From Synergistaceae bacterium UBA1037 (GTDB lineage Bacteria; Synergistota; Synergistia; Synergistales; Synergistaceae): a DNA stretch of 26,621 nucleotides. The notes under the pieces are model-generated. The model was not told where the DNA came from, made no database searches, and saw only the letters and a list, made by a program, of their open reading frames with translations. Shown here one piece after another: positions 7,202 through 15,272 of this stretch. The stretch is taken from assembly GCA_002316795.1 (NCBI GenBank), contig DCEE01000050.1, positions 1 through 26,621 on the forward strand, written 5' to 3'. How positions within the stretch are numbered: position 1 is the stretch's first letter; each line of letters opens with the position of its first letter. The translations under genes were made by a program, and so were the position numbers.

Positions 7202-9526
7202 ATGCCGGGACGACATGTGATCTCTAAGCTCTCACATTATTATTTAATATTTCTTTTTATCATTGGCCTCTCCTTGCACCTGATCATGTTTGCGGGCGGC
7301 GGCTGTGCATTGGCAGCAGCGCTTCCTTCGCTCCATGAAGCTGAATCTATGGCAGGCAACGGGCCGGAGGTCCTTGCGGCAATATCTGCCATGGAGCGTG
7401 ATTCTCAGCTCAAGGAGCTTGAGCGCCAGCGTATGGGCGCAAAATATTTTGTCAGCACTACTTTCGGTTACAGCGACGAGCCCCTCTTTGAGACAAGTGA
7501 GGAATCGGCCTCTTACAGCAAGCTTGGAGTCGGTGCCGGTCTAGTGTTCCCTCTGTTCGGGACATGGAACAGACAGAAGATCAGCGCACTTGAATCAGAG
7601 ATAAAATCGATAGAATCAAATTTCAGGCCACTTATACTGCGGATGTACAACCTGACAGCTCTCAGAAAGGCATACGTCACCCTGTGGTCTGAGTGTGAAA
7701 AGATCGCAATGGCCAATAGATTCCTTTCCACAGAAGAGGAAACATACAAAATACTGTCCGAAAGGGAAAAAACAGGGCTTCTGCTTCCGGCAGACAAACT
7801 CGAATTTATGACTGCTTATGACATTGCACGCAGGGATGTGGCCTCATCAATATTGAGAAAGACCCAGGCTCTCCAGATAATAAGGCTTGCGACAGGACAG
7901 CTTTGGGAGATGCCTGAAAAAATGGAGATCCCTGATCTTCCTCCTTTTGACGGTATTAAGGCAGACATTGAAAATCATCCGGAGTTATTATGGAGAAAAG
8001 AGGCACTTAAAAAGTATGAAGCTCTTTTGTCTGAAAAAAAGATCGTTGACAGAGAGGGTTCATTTACTATAGGAGCAACAGCGGCCAAAGACTTTCCGGG
8101 TGAGATCGGAAGCGGAGCATATGCTTCCTTTGTCATAAGCGAACCGTTGGGGACAGCCTTTTCCAAAGAGGACAAGGCAAACATGGCGGCGGCAAAAGAG
8201 CTGGAGAGGGCAAGGCGCGATGAACTTTTTACAAGGATAAAAATGCAGGGAGAGGCTGAAGAGTCTGCATCCCTGGCCGCCTATACCGATGCAAACATCA
8301 AGGCACAGGGGTCAAGGCTTGCAGCACTTGCCGAAGCCGTCAGGGAGCGGATACTCAGACATGCCTCAATATCAGGCGACACCTTTGAACAGCTGCAAAA
8401 AAGCAGATATCAGTACTACCGCGGAGTGATGGATCTGCTTGATTCGGAGATGATCTTCATGCAGGCCGGGGCAGATCTCCTCGGATATGCTTATCCGGGA
8501 GGGGAGCCTCCGGGAATTTCCCCGCGTATCAGGCCAATTTCTGACAGCCCTGTGAGGAGCAGACTGCTGGATCCGGACTGGCTTTTATCAAAAAAGAATG
8601 TTCCGGGAGGACCTTCACGCATCGAAACACCTGCAGACCATATGGGAAAAAACAGCAAAGAGGGATCCGGCGGAAGGGCAGCATCTGTTCCGTCTGCAGC
8701 TCCAGATGTTTTGACAAGCCGCACTGAAGCGCCGGAGGGGGCACCTTCAGTGTCGGGCAGCTGTGGGCCCCTTAGTGTCTACGTTTGGGACGCGTCTCCA
8801 TTTCTCTCTCCCGAGACCAGGATGTCTTCCCTTAAAAGACTTAAGAGCACGGGCTTTGGTCATTTATTGATATCATTCACGCCAGAGCAGCTGAAAAAAA
8901 TGGACATCTACTATCACAGGATGGAGCTTGAAGATCTCCTCTCGGCGGCAGAGAGGATGGGGATAAGAACGGATCTGCTTCTTGGAGATCCGGAATGGCT
9001 TTATCCCGACAACAGGAAAGATCTTCTCGAAATACTCCTGAAAATGAAAAATTATAATTTTAAAGGTGTCCACCTTGATATTGAGCCGGATTCGCTTCCG
9101 GGGGCAGAAGAAAAAAGAGGGGTACTTCTGGAGCAACTGATAGATACGGTCAGCGAAGCAATGAGGGTTTCCGGCAAACCTCTGTCACTTTCGATCCACC
9201 CCCGCTACCTTGAAGGGAATAAAGGAGCAGGATCACGGGGCTTCAATGATTTGGGGCTGGAGTATATGTCTGTGATGATATATACGACAAATCCTGATGC
9301 AGCTGCGGACCGCATGAAAAACATAATGCTCAGCCATCCCGGGCTGAAATTTTTTCTTGCCCAGAGCGTAGAAAGAGTCCTTCCTAAAGAAGAGAGCTAC
9401 TTTTTATCAGGGATAGAAAATTTCGGGCAAAATATGGACAGAATATGCAGGAAACTATCCAATAATAATAATTATAAGGGCGTCATCATACAGTCATGGG
9501 AAGATTTCGGAGGGATGCTTAAATGA
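7202..9526 (+). CDS. TolC-like outer-membrane factor fused to a GH18-like TIM-barrel domain
   Basis: A 774-residue exported protein. Residues 1-40 form a signal peptide with a long hydrophobic core, followed by ALAAALPS. Residues ~40-425 resemble the outer-membrane efflux (TolC) fold: two repeats of long amphipathic helices separated by short strand segments (LGVGAGLVFPLFGTW and GSGAYASFVISEPLGTAF). A proline/serine/glycine-rich linker spans ~430-520. Residues ~524-774 look like a TIM-barrel hydrolase: LSVYVWDAS, then FKGVHLDIEPD aligned with the GH18 D-x-D-x-E motif (D626 and E628 kept, earlier Asp positions replaced by Lys and His), LSLSIHPRYL, and YMSVMIYTTNP. TolC termini face the periplasm, so the barrel would sit there and could cut or edit polymer entering the channel. 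ATG 7202 is seven bases after GGAG. Polysaccharide role is inferred from neighbours. Confidence 0.72.
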   Translation: MPGRHVISKLSHYYLIFLFIIGLSLHLIMFAGGGCALAAALPSLHEAESMAGNGPEVLAAISAMERDSQLKELERQRMGAKYFVSTTFGYSDEPLFETSEESASYSKLGVGAGLVFPLFGTWNRQKISALESEIKSIESNFRPLILRMYNLTALRKAYVTLWSECEKIAMANRFLSTEEETYKILSEREKTGLLLPADKLEFMTAYDIARRDVASSILRKTQALQIIRLATGQLWEMPEKMEIPDLPPFDGIKADIENHPELLWRKEALKKYEALLSEKKIVDREGSFTIGATAAKDFPGEIGSGAYASFVISEPLGTAFSKEDKANMAAAKELERARRDELFTRIKMQGEAEESASLAAYTDANIKAQGSRLAALAEAVRERILRHASISGDTFEQLQKSRYQYYRGVMDLLDSEMIFMQAGADLLGYAYPGGEPPGISPRIRPISDSPVRSRLLDPDWLLSKKNVPGGPSRIETPADHMGKNSKEGSGGRAASVPSAAPDVLTSRTEAPEGAPSVSGSCGPLSVYVWDASPFLSPETRMSSLKRLKSTGFGHLLISFTPEQLKKMDIYYHRMELEDLLSAAERMGIRTDLLLGDPEWLYPDNRKDLLEILLKMKNYNFKGVHLDIEPDSLPGAEEKRGVLLEQLIDTVSEAMRVSGKPLSLSIHPRYLEGNKGAGSRGFNDLGLEYMSVMIYTTNPDAAADRMKNIMLSHPGLKFFLAQSVERVLPKEESYFLSGIENFGQNMDRICRKLSNNNNYKGVIIQSWEDFGGMLK

Positions 9527-10569
9527 GGGTATCTTTTTCACAGAGTCAGAAAAATGACCCGGAAGTCAGGGCCGGCGTAAGGATACCATATTCTCCCGGC
9601 AAAAGGAGCGTGTCGAAACTGCTCTGGTGGTCGATACTCGCACTTGTATTTACACCGCTCCTTATCCTTTTGTGGAATTTGATCTTTGGATGGTTCTTCA
9701 TCTCGTCCCCGGGGGTCATCTCACTGGACACCTATCCCATTACTGCTGCAGAAAACGGAGTGATCACTGAGATCGGTGTTAAAAAAAGGTCGGATGTACA
9801 GGCAGGATCCGTTGCGATGAGGCTGCAAAGGGAACCTGCCCCTGAGCTTCTGAATCAGATCGCACTTATGAAAGCAGAAAGGGATGCGCTGGAAATATCA
9901 CTGAAACAGGCAAAACCACTGCCGGCCATTTCTACAAAAGCAGCGGACCAAAATGTCGTATTTTTTAAAAAGGAACTGGAGACGATGAAGCGGCTTATGG
10001 ATCAGGGAGCAGCTACAAGAGCCGAGGTTAACCTTGCGGAACAAAACCTCAGGTCAGCGGTCGCCCAGCGTGGATCACTGCTGTCGGCAAGAGCAGAACC
10101 TTCGGCTGCCAATGATATAAGGTCAAGGATAGATTATCTGGAAAGAAGCATAAGCTATCTTGAAGGACTTAACGGGTCATCCTATGCCGTTACCCTCAAA
10201 AATGCCGGCAGGGTGCAGTCGGTAGAGGTCGTTTCAGGCCAATCGGTCAGGGCGGGGCAGGAACTTATGTGGATAGCTGACCCGGCGACGGCAAAGGTAA
10301 CAGCATATGTGGCACCTGAAAATTTTGCAAAGATCAAGCTTGATACGGAGGCAAATGTAGTACTCCCCGGAAGGTCAAAAAAGATAAGGGCGACCTTACA
10401 GGAGATGCCGACCCTTTCACAGAGTACGCCGGGCGGCCTTGGCAGCAGGATGATACTTTCCTCAAAAAGTGTAACAGTATATCTGAGGCTGAAGGACCCC
10501 CTTCCGGAGGACCGCATCGTGGACGGACTCCCCGTAAAAGTTGAGTGGGGACTGAGGTCCTTTTTTTAG
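9523..10569 (+). CDS. HlyD-like membrane fusion protein (periplasmic adaptor)
   Basis: Inner-membrane-anchored adaptor of 348 residues. A cytoplasmic tail of about 30 residues precedes one membrane segment (LLWWSILALVFTPLLILLWNL, about 33-60). The periplasmic part starts with a first lipoyl half-motif (ENGVITEIGVKKRSDVQAGS, 77-96), then an alpha-helical hairpin (~105-205), a second lipoyl half-motif (NAGRVQSVEVVSGQSVRAGQ, 227-246) and a beta-barrel ending. This is the domain order of HlyD/EmrA adaptors and of the polysaccharide proteins Alg44 and BgsB, but without a PilZ domain. The ATG overlaps the previous stop as ATGA (4 bases). It likely bridges the GT2 synthase in the inner membrane to the TolC-like channel. 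Confidence 0.85.
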   Translation: MRVSFSQSQKNDPEVRAGVRIPYSPGKRSVSKLLWWSILALVFTPLLILLWNLIFGWFFISSPGVISLDTYPITAAENGVITEIGVKKRSDVQAGSVAMRLQREPAPELLNQIALMKAERDALEISLKQAKPLPAISTKAADQNVVFFKKELETMKRLMDQGAATRAEVNLAEQNLRSAVAQRGSLLSARAEPSAANDIRSRIDYLERSISYLEGLNGSSYAVTLKNAGRVQSVEVVSGQSVRAGQELMWIADPATAKVTAYVAPENFAKIKLDTEANVVLPGRSKKIRATLQEMPTLSQSTPGGLGSRMILSSKSVTVYLRLKDPLPEDRIVDGLPVKVEWGLRSFF

Positions 10570-10581
10570 GAGGGTGGAGCA

Positions 10582-12063
10582 ATGACAGAATATAAAATAT
10601 ACCGGATTCTTCTAGGCCAGGAACCTGCGCACTCTTCCGATGAAAAAATCACCGACTTCCCATCAGCCGGGGAACTGCTCGAAAAGAGCCCCAAACCCGG
10701 AATAGTACTGATCGACGGACTCAAAGGCAATAAGACCTCCGATATGCTGAAAGTATTCTGGGAGTTGGTGGAACTGAGGGAATCCGCAGAGTTCTGCTTC
10801 GCGCCCATCTACATCTCAAGGACGATGAAACAGCTCGACATAATGGTCGACGGGATCACGGCCAACATAGAGGAGAGGCTGCCCGAAGCGCTCTCCATCC
10901 TTGAAAGGGGTGCCAGGGTAAGCCCGGATGCACTCCAGGACAACCATAACCTGAGAATGCTCACTTACATGTATGTAAGGGGTGAGGATCATTTGCTCCT
11001 GCCCGTATGTGCGCCCTTCTCGCAGTGGATATATTCATATCCCCAGATGGCGCTGCTTCTCGACAGTTCATCGAAGGAGGCTAAGATACTCAGGCCCGAG
11101 GATCTGAGCGGCCTGGAGAGGCTGAGATCCTTCAGGTTCGATACCGAGATGATAATGGCACTGAGGGCCGTTGCATTCCTTGAGGACAATGGGTACATCG
11201 AACGGTATGCTTTGGTCGACAGGGTTAGGAAGTGTCCGAAATGCAAGACGGGGCATCTCAACTACGTTGACATATGCCCAAACTGCGGCAGCATAGATTT
11301 TGAGAAAAAGCTGATGATGCACTGCTTCACCTGCGGGCATGTCGCACCGGACAGCGACTTCAGGATAAACATGTCTTTCGTATGCCCCAAATGCAACACT
11401 GTCCTGAGGCATCTTGGAAGCGACTATGACCACCCGCTTGAGTCCCACGAGTGCAATGACTGCGGAGCAAAATTCATCGAACCCGATGTCAAAGCAGACT
11501 GTCTATTTTGCAGGGCCAGGACAGATCCATCCGATCTGACGGCCGTAAATGTCTACAGCTATAAACTGTCGGGAAAGGGATCAGCCGCTGTCCGGACAGG
11601 GAACATGCAGATGGAGGTCCAGCTCTTTGACGGCCAAAACAACCTGAAATTCGGATATTTCTGCAATATCCTCGAATGGATGAGGGAGTACAGAAAGCGC
11701 TACTCTGACGAGGTATTTACCATTATCGGCCTGAAGTTCTCCAACCTCTATGAGGTCGAGACCTCATTGGGTGAGGACCTTTACAAGAAGATCATGGACG
11801 AGCTCATTTTCAGGATAAGGTCCATGGTAAGGAACACGGATATAACGACATCCTCGGCTCCCGATACCTTCTGGATCCTGCTGCCAAGGACCATCTTTGA
11901 CAATTCGAGGATACTAGCCGAACGCATAGAGCAACTCAATGACATGCTTGAGATAAAGGCTGAAAAAAAGATAGAGATACGGGCAAGATCTTTCCAGATA
12001 CCGGCTGAGGACGATCAGGCCGCCGCAGAAAAATATCTTGCCATGTTTGCCGAAGAGCTGTAA
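10582..12063 (+). CDS. Pseudo-receiver / TackOD1 zinc-ribbon / degenerate GGDEF protein, candidate c-di-GMP sensor
   Basis: Soluble 493-residue protein with three parts. Residues ~1-110 look like a receiver-like alpha/beta domain (IYRILLGQE, GIVLIDGL, APIYISRTM) without a clear phosphoacceptor Asp set. Residues 218-310 carry six CxxC pairs (first C218/C221, last C307/C310), including HCFTCGH and HECNDCG, matching the TackOD1 zinc-ribbon output domain known from thaumarchaeal regulators. Residues ~350-493 follow the GGDEF fold, but the catalytic GGDEF is APDTF (426-430), so cyclase activity is not expected. RNTD (417-420) lies exactly five residues upstream, where the RxxD product-binding I-site sits in diguanylate cyclases. 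This parallels PelD, the c-di-GMP receptor of Pel export. Start: ATG 10582 after AGGAGG. Placement between adaptor and synthase supports a regulatory role. Confidence 0.75.
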   Translation: MTEYKIYRILLGQEPAHSSDEKITDFPSAGELLEKSPKPGIVLIDGLKGNKTSDMLKVFWELVELRESAEFCFAPIYISRTMKQLDIMVDGITANIEERLPEALSILERGARVSPDALQDNHNLRMLTYMYVRGEDHLLLPVCAPFSQWIYSYPQMALLLDSSSKEAKILRPEDLSGLERLRSFRFDTEMIMALRAVAFLEDNGYIERYALVDRVRKCPKCKTGHLNYVDICPNCGSIDFEKKLMMHCFTCGHVAPDSDFRINMSFVCPKCNTVLRHLGSDYDHPLESHECNDCGAKFIEPDVKADCLFCRARTDPSDLTAVNVYSYKLSGKGSAAVRTGNMQMEVQLFDGQNNLKFGYFCNILEWMREYRKRYSDEVFTIIGLKFSNLYEVETSLGEDLYKKIMDELIFRIRSMVRNTDITTSSAPDTFWILLPRTIFDNSRILAERIEQLNDMLEIKAEKKIEIRARSFQIPAEDDQAAAEKYLAMFAEEL

Positions 12064-12083
12064 CCCATAAAGAGAAGACGGGC

Positions 12084-13412
12084 ATGGACGCGTTCGGTGG
12101 ACTGGTGACTGCGGAATACCTGCCGCTCCTCTTTGCAGAAGGTGCGGGCAGTCTGCTGCTCAAGTTCATGCCATTTGTCCTCTTCTTCGAGCTCCCGCTG
12201 TCGCTCCTTGTAGTGGTCGGAGTCATAAAATACACCCTCGAAAGAAGATATGAGGGCGAGCGGGATCCTTTCTTTCCTCCGGTCTCCTGTATAATCACAT
12301 GTTACAGCGAAGGGCGGGATGTGCAGAAAACGATAATATCCCTAACCGAACAGATATATCCCGGCAAGATCGAGATGCTTGCAATGATCGACGGCGCTTC
12401 AAAAAATAAGCTTACCTACGATTCAGCGATGGAGATGTCTGAATATGTATCAGGCTTCCGGAACAGGAAGCTTGTCGTGGTACCGAAATGGCAGAGAGGA
12501 GGCCGTGTCTCCAGCCTTAACACCGGGCTGAATTTCGCGAGCGGGGAGATTGTGATGGCACTTGACGGCGACACCTCTTTCGACAACAACATGGTCGAGA
12601 GGGTCACCAGGCATTTTGAAGATCCGGCCATAAGCGCTGTCTCAGGCTGCCTCAGGGTAAGGAATGCCGATGAATCGCTGACAGCATCTCTTCAGGCTAT
12701 AGAATATTTTGTCTCGATCCAGGCATCCAAGACCGGGTTGAGCGCATTCAATATGGTAAACAACATATCCGGGGCATTCGGAGTCTTTAGGAAAAACGTC
12801 CTGGACCTTGTGGAGGGATGGGACGCCGGAACTGCGGAAGATCTGGATATAACGCTCAGGATCAAGAATTATTTCGGAAGGTACAAAAAGAAGTTTCGTA
12901 TAGTGTTTGATCCCGAAGCCATAGGACACACGGACGCGCCCTCCACCTTCAAGGGTTTTCTCAAACAAAGGATAAGGTGGGACGGAGATCTCTCCTACCT
13001 ATATTTCAGAAAGCACAGGTTGTCATTCAAACCAAAACTTCTTGGCTGGCCCAATTTCCTGATGATAATATTCACCGGGCTCTTTTCACAGATAGTCATG
13101 CCATTTGTGATATTCGCTTACACAGTCTGGCTCTTCATCGTCTACCCAATCGAGTATTCGGCGGGACTGCTGCTGTTCGTTTACCTCTTCTACCTGCTGC
13201 TGCTTCTTGTAATGTACCTAATCTTCGTTGCATGCCTCTCCGAAAGGCCAAAAGAGGACCTGTCGAGGTTATGCTTCCTGCCTTTGATGCCGTTATTCGC
13301 ATTTGCGGCAAGAATGAACAGCCTCGTCGCGACGGTATGGGAACTGACGGTAAGCGGACACAGGGATACTTCAATGGCCCCGTGGTGGGTCACAAAAAAG
13401 AGTAAATTCTGA
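12084..13412 (+). CDS. Membrane glycosyltransferase family 2, processive polysaccharide synthase
   Basis: Inner-membrane polysaccharide synthase of 442 residues. One or two membrane segments at ~15-50 precede a cytosolic GT-A domain with the full processive-synthase set: D103 (AMIDG), D161-x-D163 (ALDGD), E252-D253 (TAED) and Q295-x-x-R298-W299 (QRIRW). Several C-terminal membrane segments follow from ~315. The layout resembles PgaC/IcaA, HasA and BgsA-type synthases rather than dolichol-phosphate transferases. There is no PilZ domain, so any c-di-GMP control must come from a partner, most plausibly the TackOD1/GGDEF protein just upstream. The sugar cannot be read from sequence. It is the last gene of the locus, 20 bases after the previous stop, with its stop only two bases from the convergent TSUP gene. 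Confidence 0.92.
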   Translation: MDAFGGLVTAEYLPLLFAEGAGSLLLKFMPFVLFFELPLSLLVVVGVIKYTLERRYEGERDPFFPPVSCIITCYSEGRDVQKTIISLTEQIYPGKIEMLAMIDGASKNKLTYDSAMEMSEYVSGFRNRKLVVVPKWQRGGRVSSLNTGLNFASGEIVMALDGDTSFDNNMVERVTRHFEDPAISAVSGCLRVRNADESLTASLQAIEYFVSIQASKTGLSAFNMVNNISGAFGVFRKNVLDLVEGWDAGTAEDLDITLRIKNYFGRYKKKFRIVFDPEAIGHTDAPSTFKGFLKQRIRWDGDLSYLYFRKHRLSFKPKLLGWPNFLMIIFTGLFSQIVMPFVIFAYTVWLFIVYPIEYSAGLLLFVYLFYLLLLLVMYLIFVACLSERPKEDLSRLCFLPLMPLFAFAARMNSLVATVWELTVSGHRDTSMAPWWVTKKSKF

Positions 13413-13414
13413 TA

Positions 13415-14197
13415 TCAGATACTGAAAAGGTCGAAGGTTATCTTGGCAAGCAGGAAGATCAGAACGACTATCATCATGGGGCGGATGAACTTTCCTCCCT
13501 CTCTTAATGCGTAAGCTGAGCCTATGTAATTGCCAATGATATTGCATATCCCGGCAGGTATTGCGATCTGGTAATAGAGAGTGCCGGCCAGAGCGAACGT
13601 CAGCAGGGACGCATAGTTTGAGGCAAGGTTGACGATCTTCGCATTGCCTGAAGCGGTCTTAAGGTCATACTTCATTATCGACGAAAAGGCAAAAATGGCA
13701 AATGTGCCGGCTCCAGGCCCGAACATCCCGTCATACCCGCCTACCAGGAATCCGATCAGCAGCGATAATAAGAGAGTCGCCCTTCGCGACAGGGAGTGGG
13801 AAAAGTCGTCCTCTCCCATGTCTTTTTTGAGGAATATGACGACTGCCGCAACGGGAAGGATCAGAAGGAGCATCGTCTTGACGAGGTGGTCCGGTATCTT
13901 AAGCACTATCGATGCTGCGATGGCTGAGCCGATAAAGGAGCTGAACGCTGCGAGCAGCGAGGATCTAATGTTAACTGCGCCGGCTTTCCAGAATTTGAAT
14001 ACTGAGAGGGTCGTCCCGCAGGCGCTTGAGAACTTATTACAGCCCAACGCGAAGTGAGCTGGCATCCCGGTGAAGACGTAGGCAGGCAGAGCTATGATCC
14101 CCCCGCCTCCTGCAGAGGCGTCGACAAAGCCGGCCAGCCCTACAAGAAGGCAGACAAAAGCCAGCATGGGAAAAGTCAGAGCAAATTCAGTCGCCAA
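13415..14197 (-). CDS. TSUP (TauE/SafE) family membrane permease
   Basis: A 260-residue polytopic protein of the TauE/SafE family, whose members export or import sulfite, sulfoacetate and related organosulfur anions or other small anions. The family features are visible: two similar halves, an N-terminal GLAGFVDASAGGGGIIALPAY motif (about 20-40) and its counterpart GFLVGGYDGMFGPGAGTFAIF in the second half, plus six to eight hydrophobic segments. The start is weak. TTG 14197 gives the family's usual length but has no clear Shine-Dalgarno; ATG 14167 is an alternative. An in-frame TAG lies upstream of the TTG. The gene converges on the GT2 gene with two bases between stops and no terminator hairpin between them. 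Substrate unknown. Confidence 0.9.
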   Translation of the reverse strand: MATEFALTFPMLAFVCLLVGLAGFVDASAGGGGIIALPAYVFTGMPAHFALGCNKFSSACGTTLSVFKFWKAGAVNIRSSLLAAFSSFIGSAIAASIVLKIPDHLVKTMLLLILPVAAVVIFLKKDMGEDDFSHSLSRRATLLLSLLIGFLVGGYDGMFGPGAGTFAIFAFSSIMKYDLKTASGNAKIVNLASNYASLLTFALAGTLYYQIAIPAGICNIIGNYIGSAYALREGGKFIRPMMIVVLIFLLAKITFDLFSI

Positions 14198-14246
14198 GTC
14201 AGTTAAGGGCTAGCAGTCCCTGGGCTGAGGAAATTGCGCCCCTTCT

Positions 14247-14612
14247 CTATTTAAGGCAGCCGCAGATCTCGGTGTTAACGTTGTCCCCCGGCTCCACTTC
14301 CAGTGACCTGATCTTAAGCTTTCCCTGTCTGTGGAGGGCCAGGGCCAGGGAGATGATCGTGGAAGCGCTTACCCCAATGCGCTTTGAGATTTTTTCGGGA
14401 TCGAGTTTTCCCTTTTCTTCCGCAGCGGCGGCGACCTCTTCCCCGAGGCATGAGACCCACTGTTCAAAAAGGGTGTTCATCTCGGGAGTATTCGAAGATG
14501 CGAGCTGATTAAGTGTTATTACTGATTCGAATATCCGGGCTGAAACGAGCTCAAGCGAATGTACCAGCATCTTCATGTCCTGCTGTTCCAGTGTTTTGGA
14601 ATCTATATTCAT
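14247..14612 (-). CDS. Small HTH-like protein of unknown function
   Basis: A 121-residue cytosolic protein I do not recognise. The first ~65 residues are helical (LVHSLELVSARIFESVITLNQLA). Residues ~70-105 read like a winged-helix or helix-turn-helix segment (LDPEKISKRIGVSASTIISLALALHRQGKLKI), in which an ISKRIGVSASTI turn is followed by a recognition-type helix. The tail ends EICGCLK, with two closely spaced cysteines. AGGAG is eight bases ahead of ATG 14612, and a good minus-strand promoter lies 40-70 bases upstream, so the gene is very likely real and expressed alone or with the TSUP gene behind it. A small transcriptional regulator is the best guess. Confidence 0.75.
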   Translation of the reverse strand: MNIDSKTLEQQDMKMLVHSLELVSARIFESVITLNQLASSNTPEMNTLFEQWVSCLGEEVAAAAEEKGKLDPEKISKRIGVSASTIISLALALHRQGKLKIRSLEVEPGDNVNTEICGCLK

Positions 14613-14651
14613 AAAAACCACTCCTGTTTCTGTGTTTTTCCGAGCCTACTG

Positions 14652-14679
14652 ATTATATAATAGCTGGGAATAATATCAA
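14652..14679 (-). promoter_or_regulatory. Promoter for the small HTH-like gene
   Basis: On the minus strand TTGATA (14679-14674) is followed after 16 bases by TATAAT (14657-14652), placed about 40 bases upstream of ATG 14612. The same AT-rich block also carries a plus-strand TATAAT (14656-14661) that could serve the divergent phosphodiesterase gene, although its -35 is poor. Confidence 0.6.
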
Positions 14680-14711
14680 CCGGGATTTTCCCGCACAAAG
14701 GATGTGTTGAC

Positions 14712-15272
14712 ATGTCTGCCCGAAGGATAGACAGTAAAGTGCTGGGTGTTCTGTCTGACACTCACGGAAGCTACCCCGCGTGGGTATCTGCCGTCTCTCT
14801 GTTTAAAAATGCCGACGCGGTACTGCACGCAGGGGATGTGCTTTACCACGGCCCGAGAAATCCCATACCGGGAGGCTATACTCCTGCGGATCTCGCGGAC
14901 GCCATAAACAGATACAAGGGAACTATATTCATAGCAAGGGGCAACTGTGACGCAGACGTTGACCAGATGGTGCTTGCGCCGCTGCTCGCCCCCTACGTCT
15001 CAATTTGGTGGAACGGAAAGAAAATACTTATGATGCACGGCGACAACTTCCCCCTCTTCAGGCAGATGGCCCTCGATTCGGCCGTACACCTGGCCATATC
15101 GGGACATACACATGTAGCTTCCGTTGTAAGGGAGAGGGGCACTATTTTTATGAATCCCGGATCCACAACTATCCCAAAGGGCAAAGATCCCGCGGGAGCG
15201 GCGATCGTGGATGAAGAGGAGATAAGGATATTGACTCTGGAAGGGGAGATCCTGCACAGTGAAAAGTGGTGA
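14712..15272 (+). CDS. yfcE: YfcE/MJ0936 family metallophosphodiesterase
   Basis: Calcineurin-like metallophosphoesterase of 186 residues, the usual YfcE size (E. coli YfcE is about 184). All metal-binding blocks are present in order: SDTHG (15-19), HAGD (39-42), GNCD (77-80, standing for GNHD), MMHGD near 108, and SGHTH near 133. E. coli YfcE hydrolyses phosphodiesters in vitro with Mn2+, and its physiological substrate is unknown. AAAGGA lies nine bases upstream of ATG 14712. It begins a plus-strand run of closely packed genes: the next gene starts inside its 3' end. Confidence 0.92.
   Translation: MSARRIDSKVLGVLSDTHGSYPAWVSAVSLFKNADAVLHAGDVLYHGPRNPIPGGYTPADLADAINRYKGTIFIARGNCDADVDQMVLAPLLAPYVSIWWNGKKILMMHGDNFPLFRQMALDSAVHLAISGHTHVASVVRERGTIFMNPGSTTIPKGKDPAGAAIVDEEEIRILTLEGEILHSEKW

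Noticed and set aside
7290..7320. Lipoprotein signal in the TolC-like protein (AGGGCA)
   Set aside because: The residues before the cysteine (G-G-G) do not fit the [LVI][ASTVI][GAS]C lipobox; an ordinary signal-peptidase I site nearby (ALA-AALP) fits better.
11821..11871. Active diguanylate cyclase
   Set aside because: The GGDEF motif reads APDTF, lacking both glycines and the catalytic Glu, so cyclase activity is not expected.
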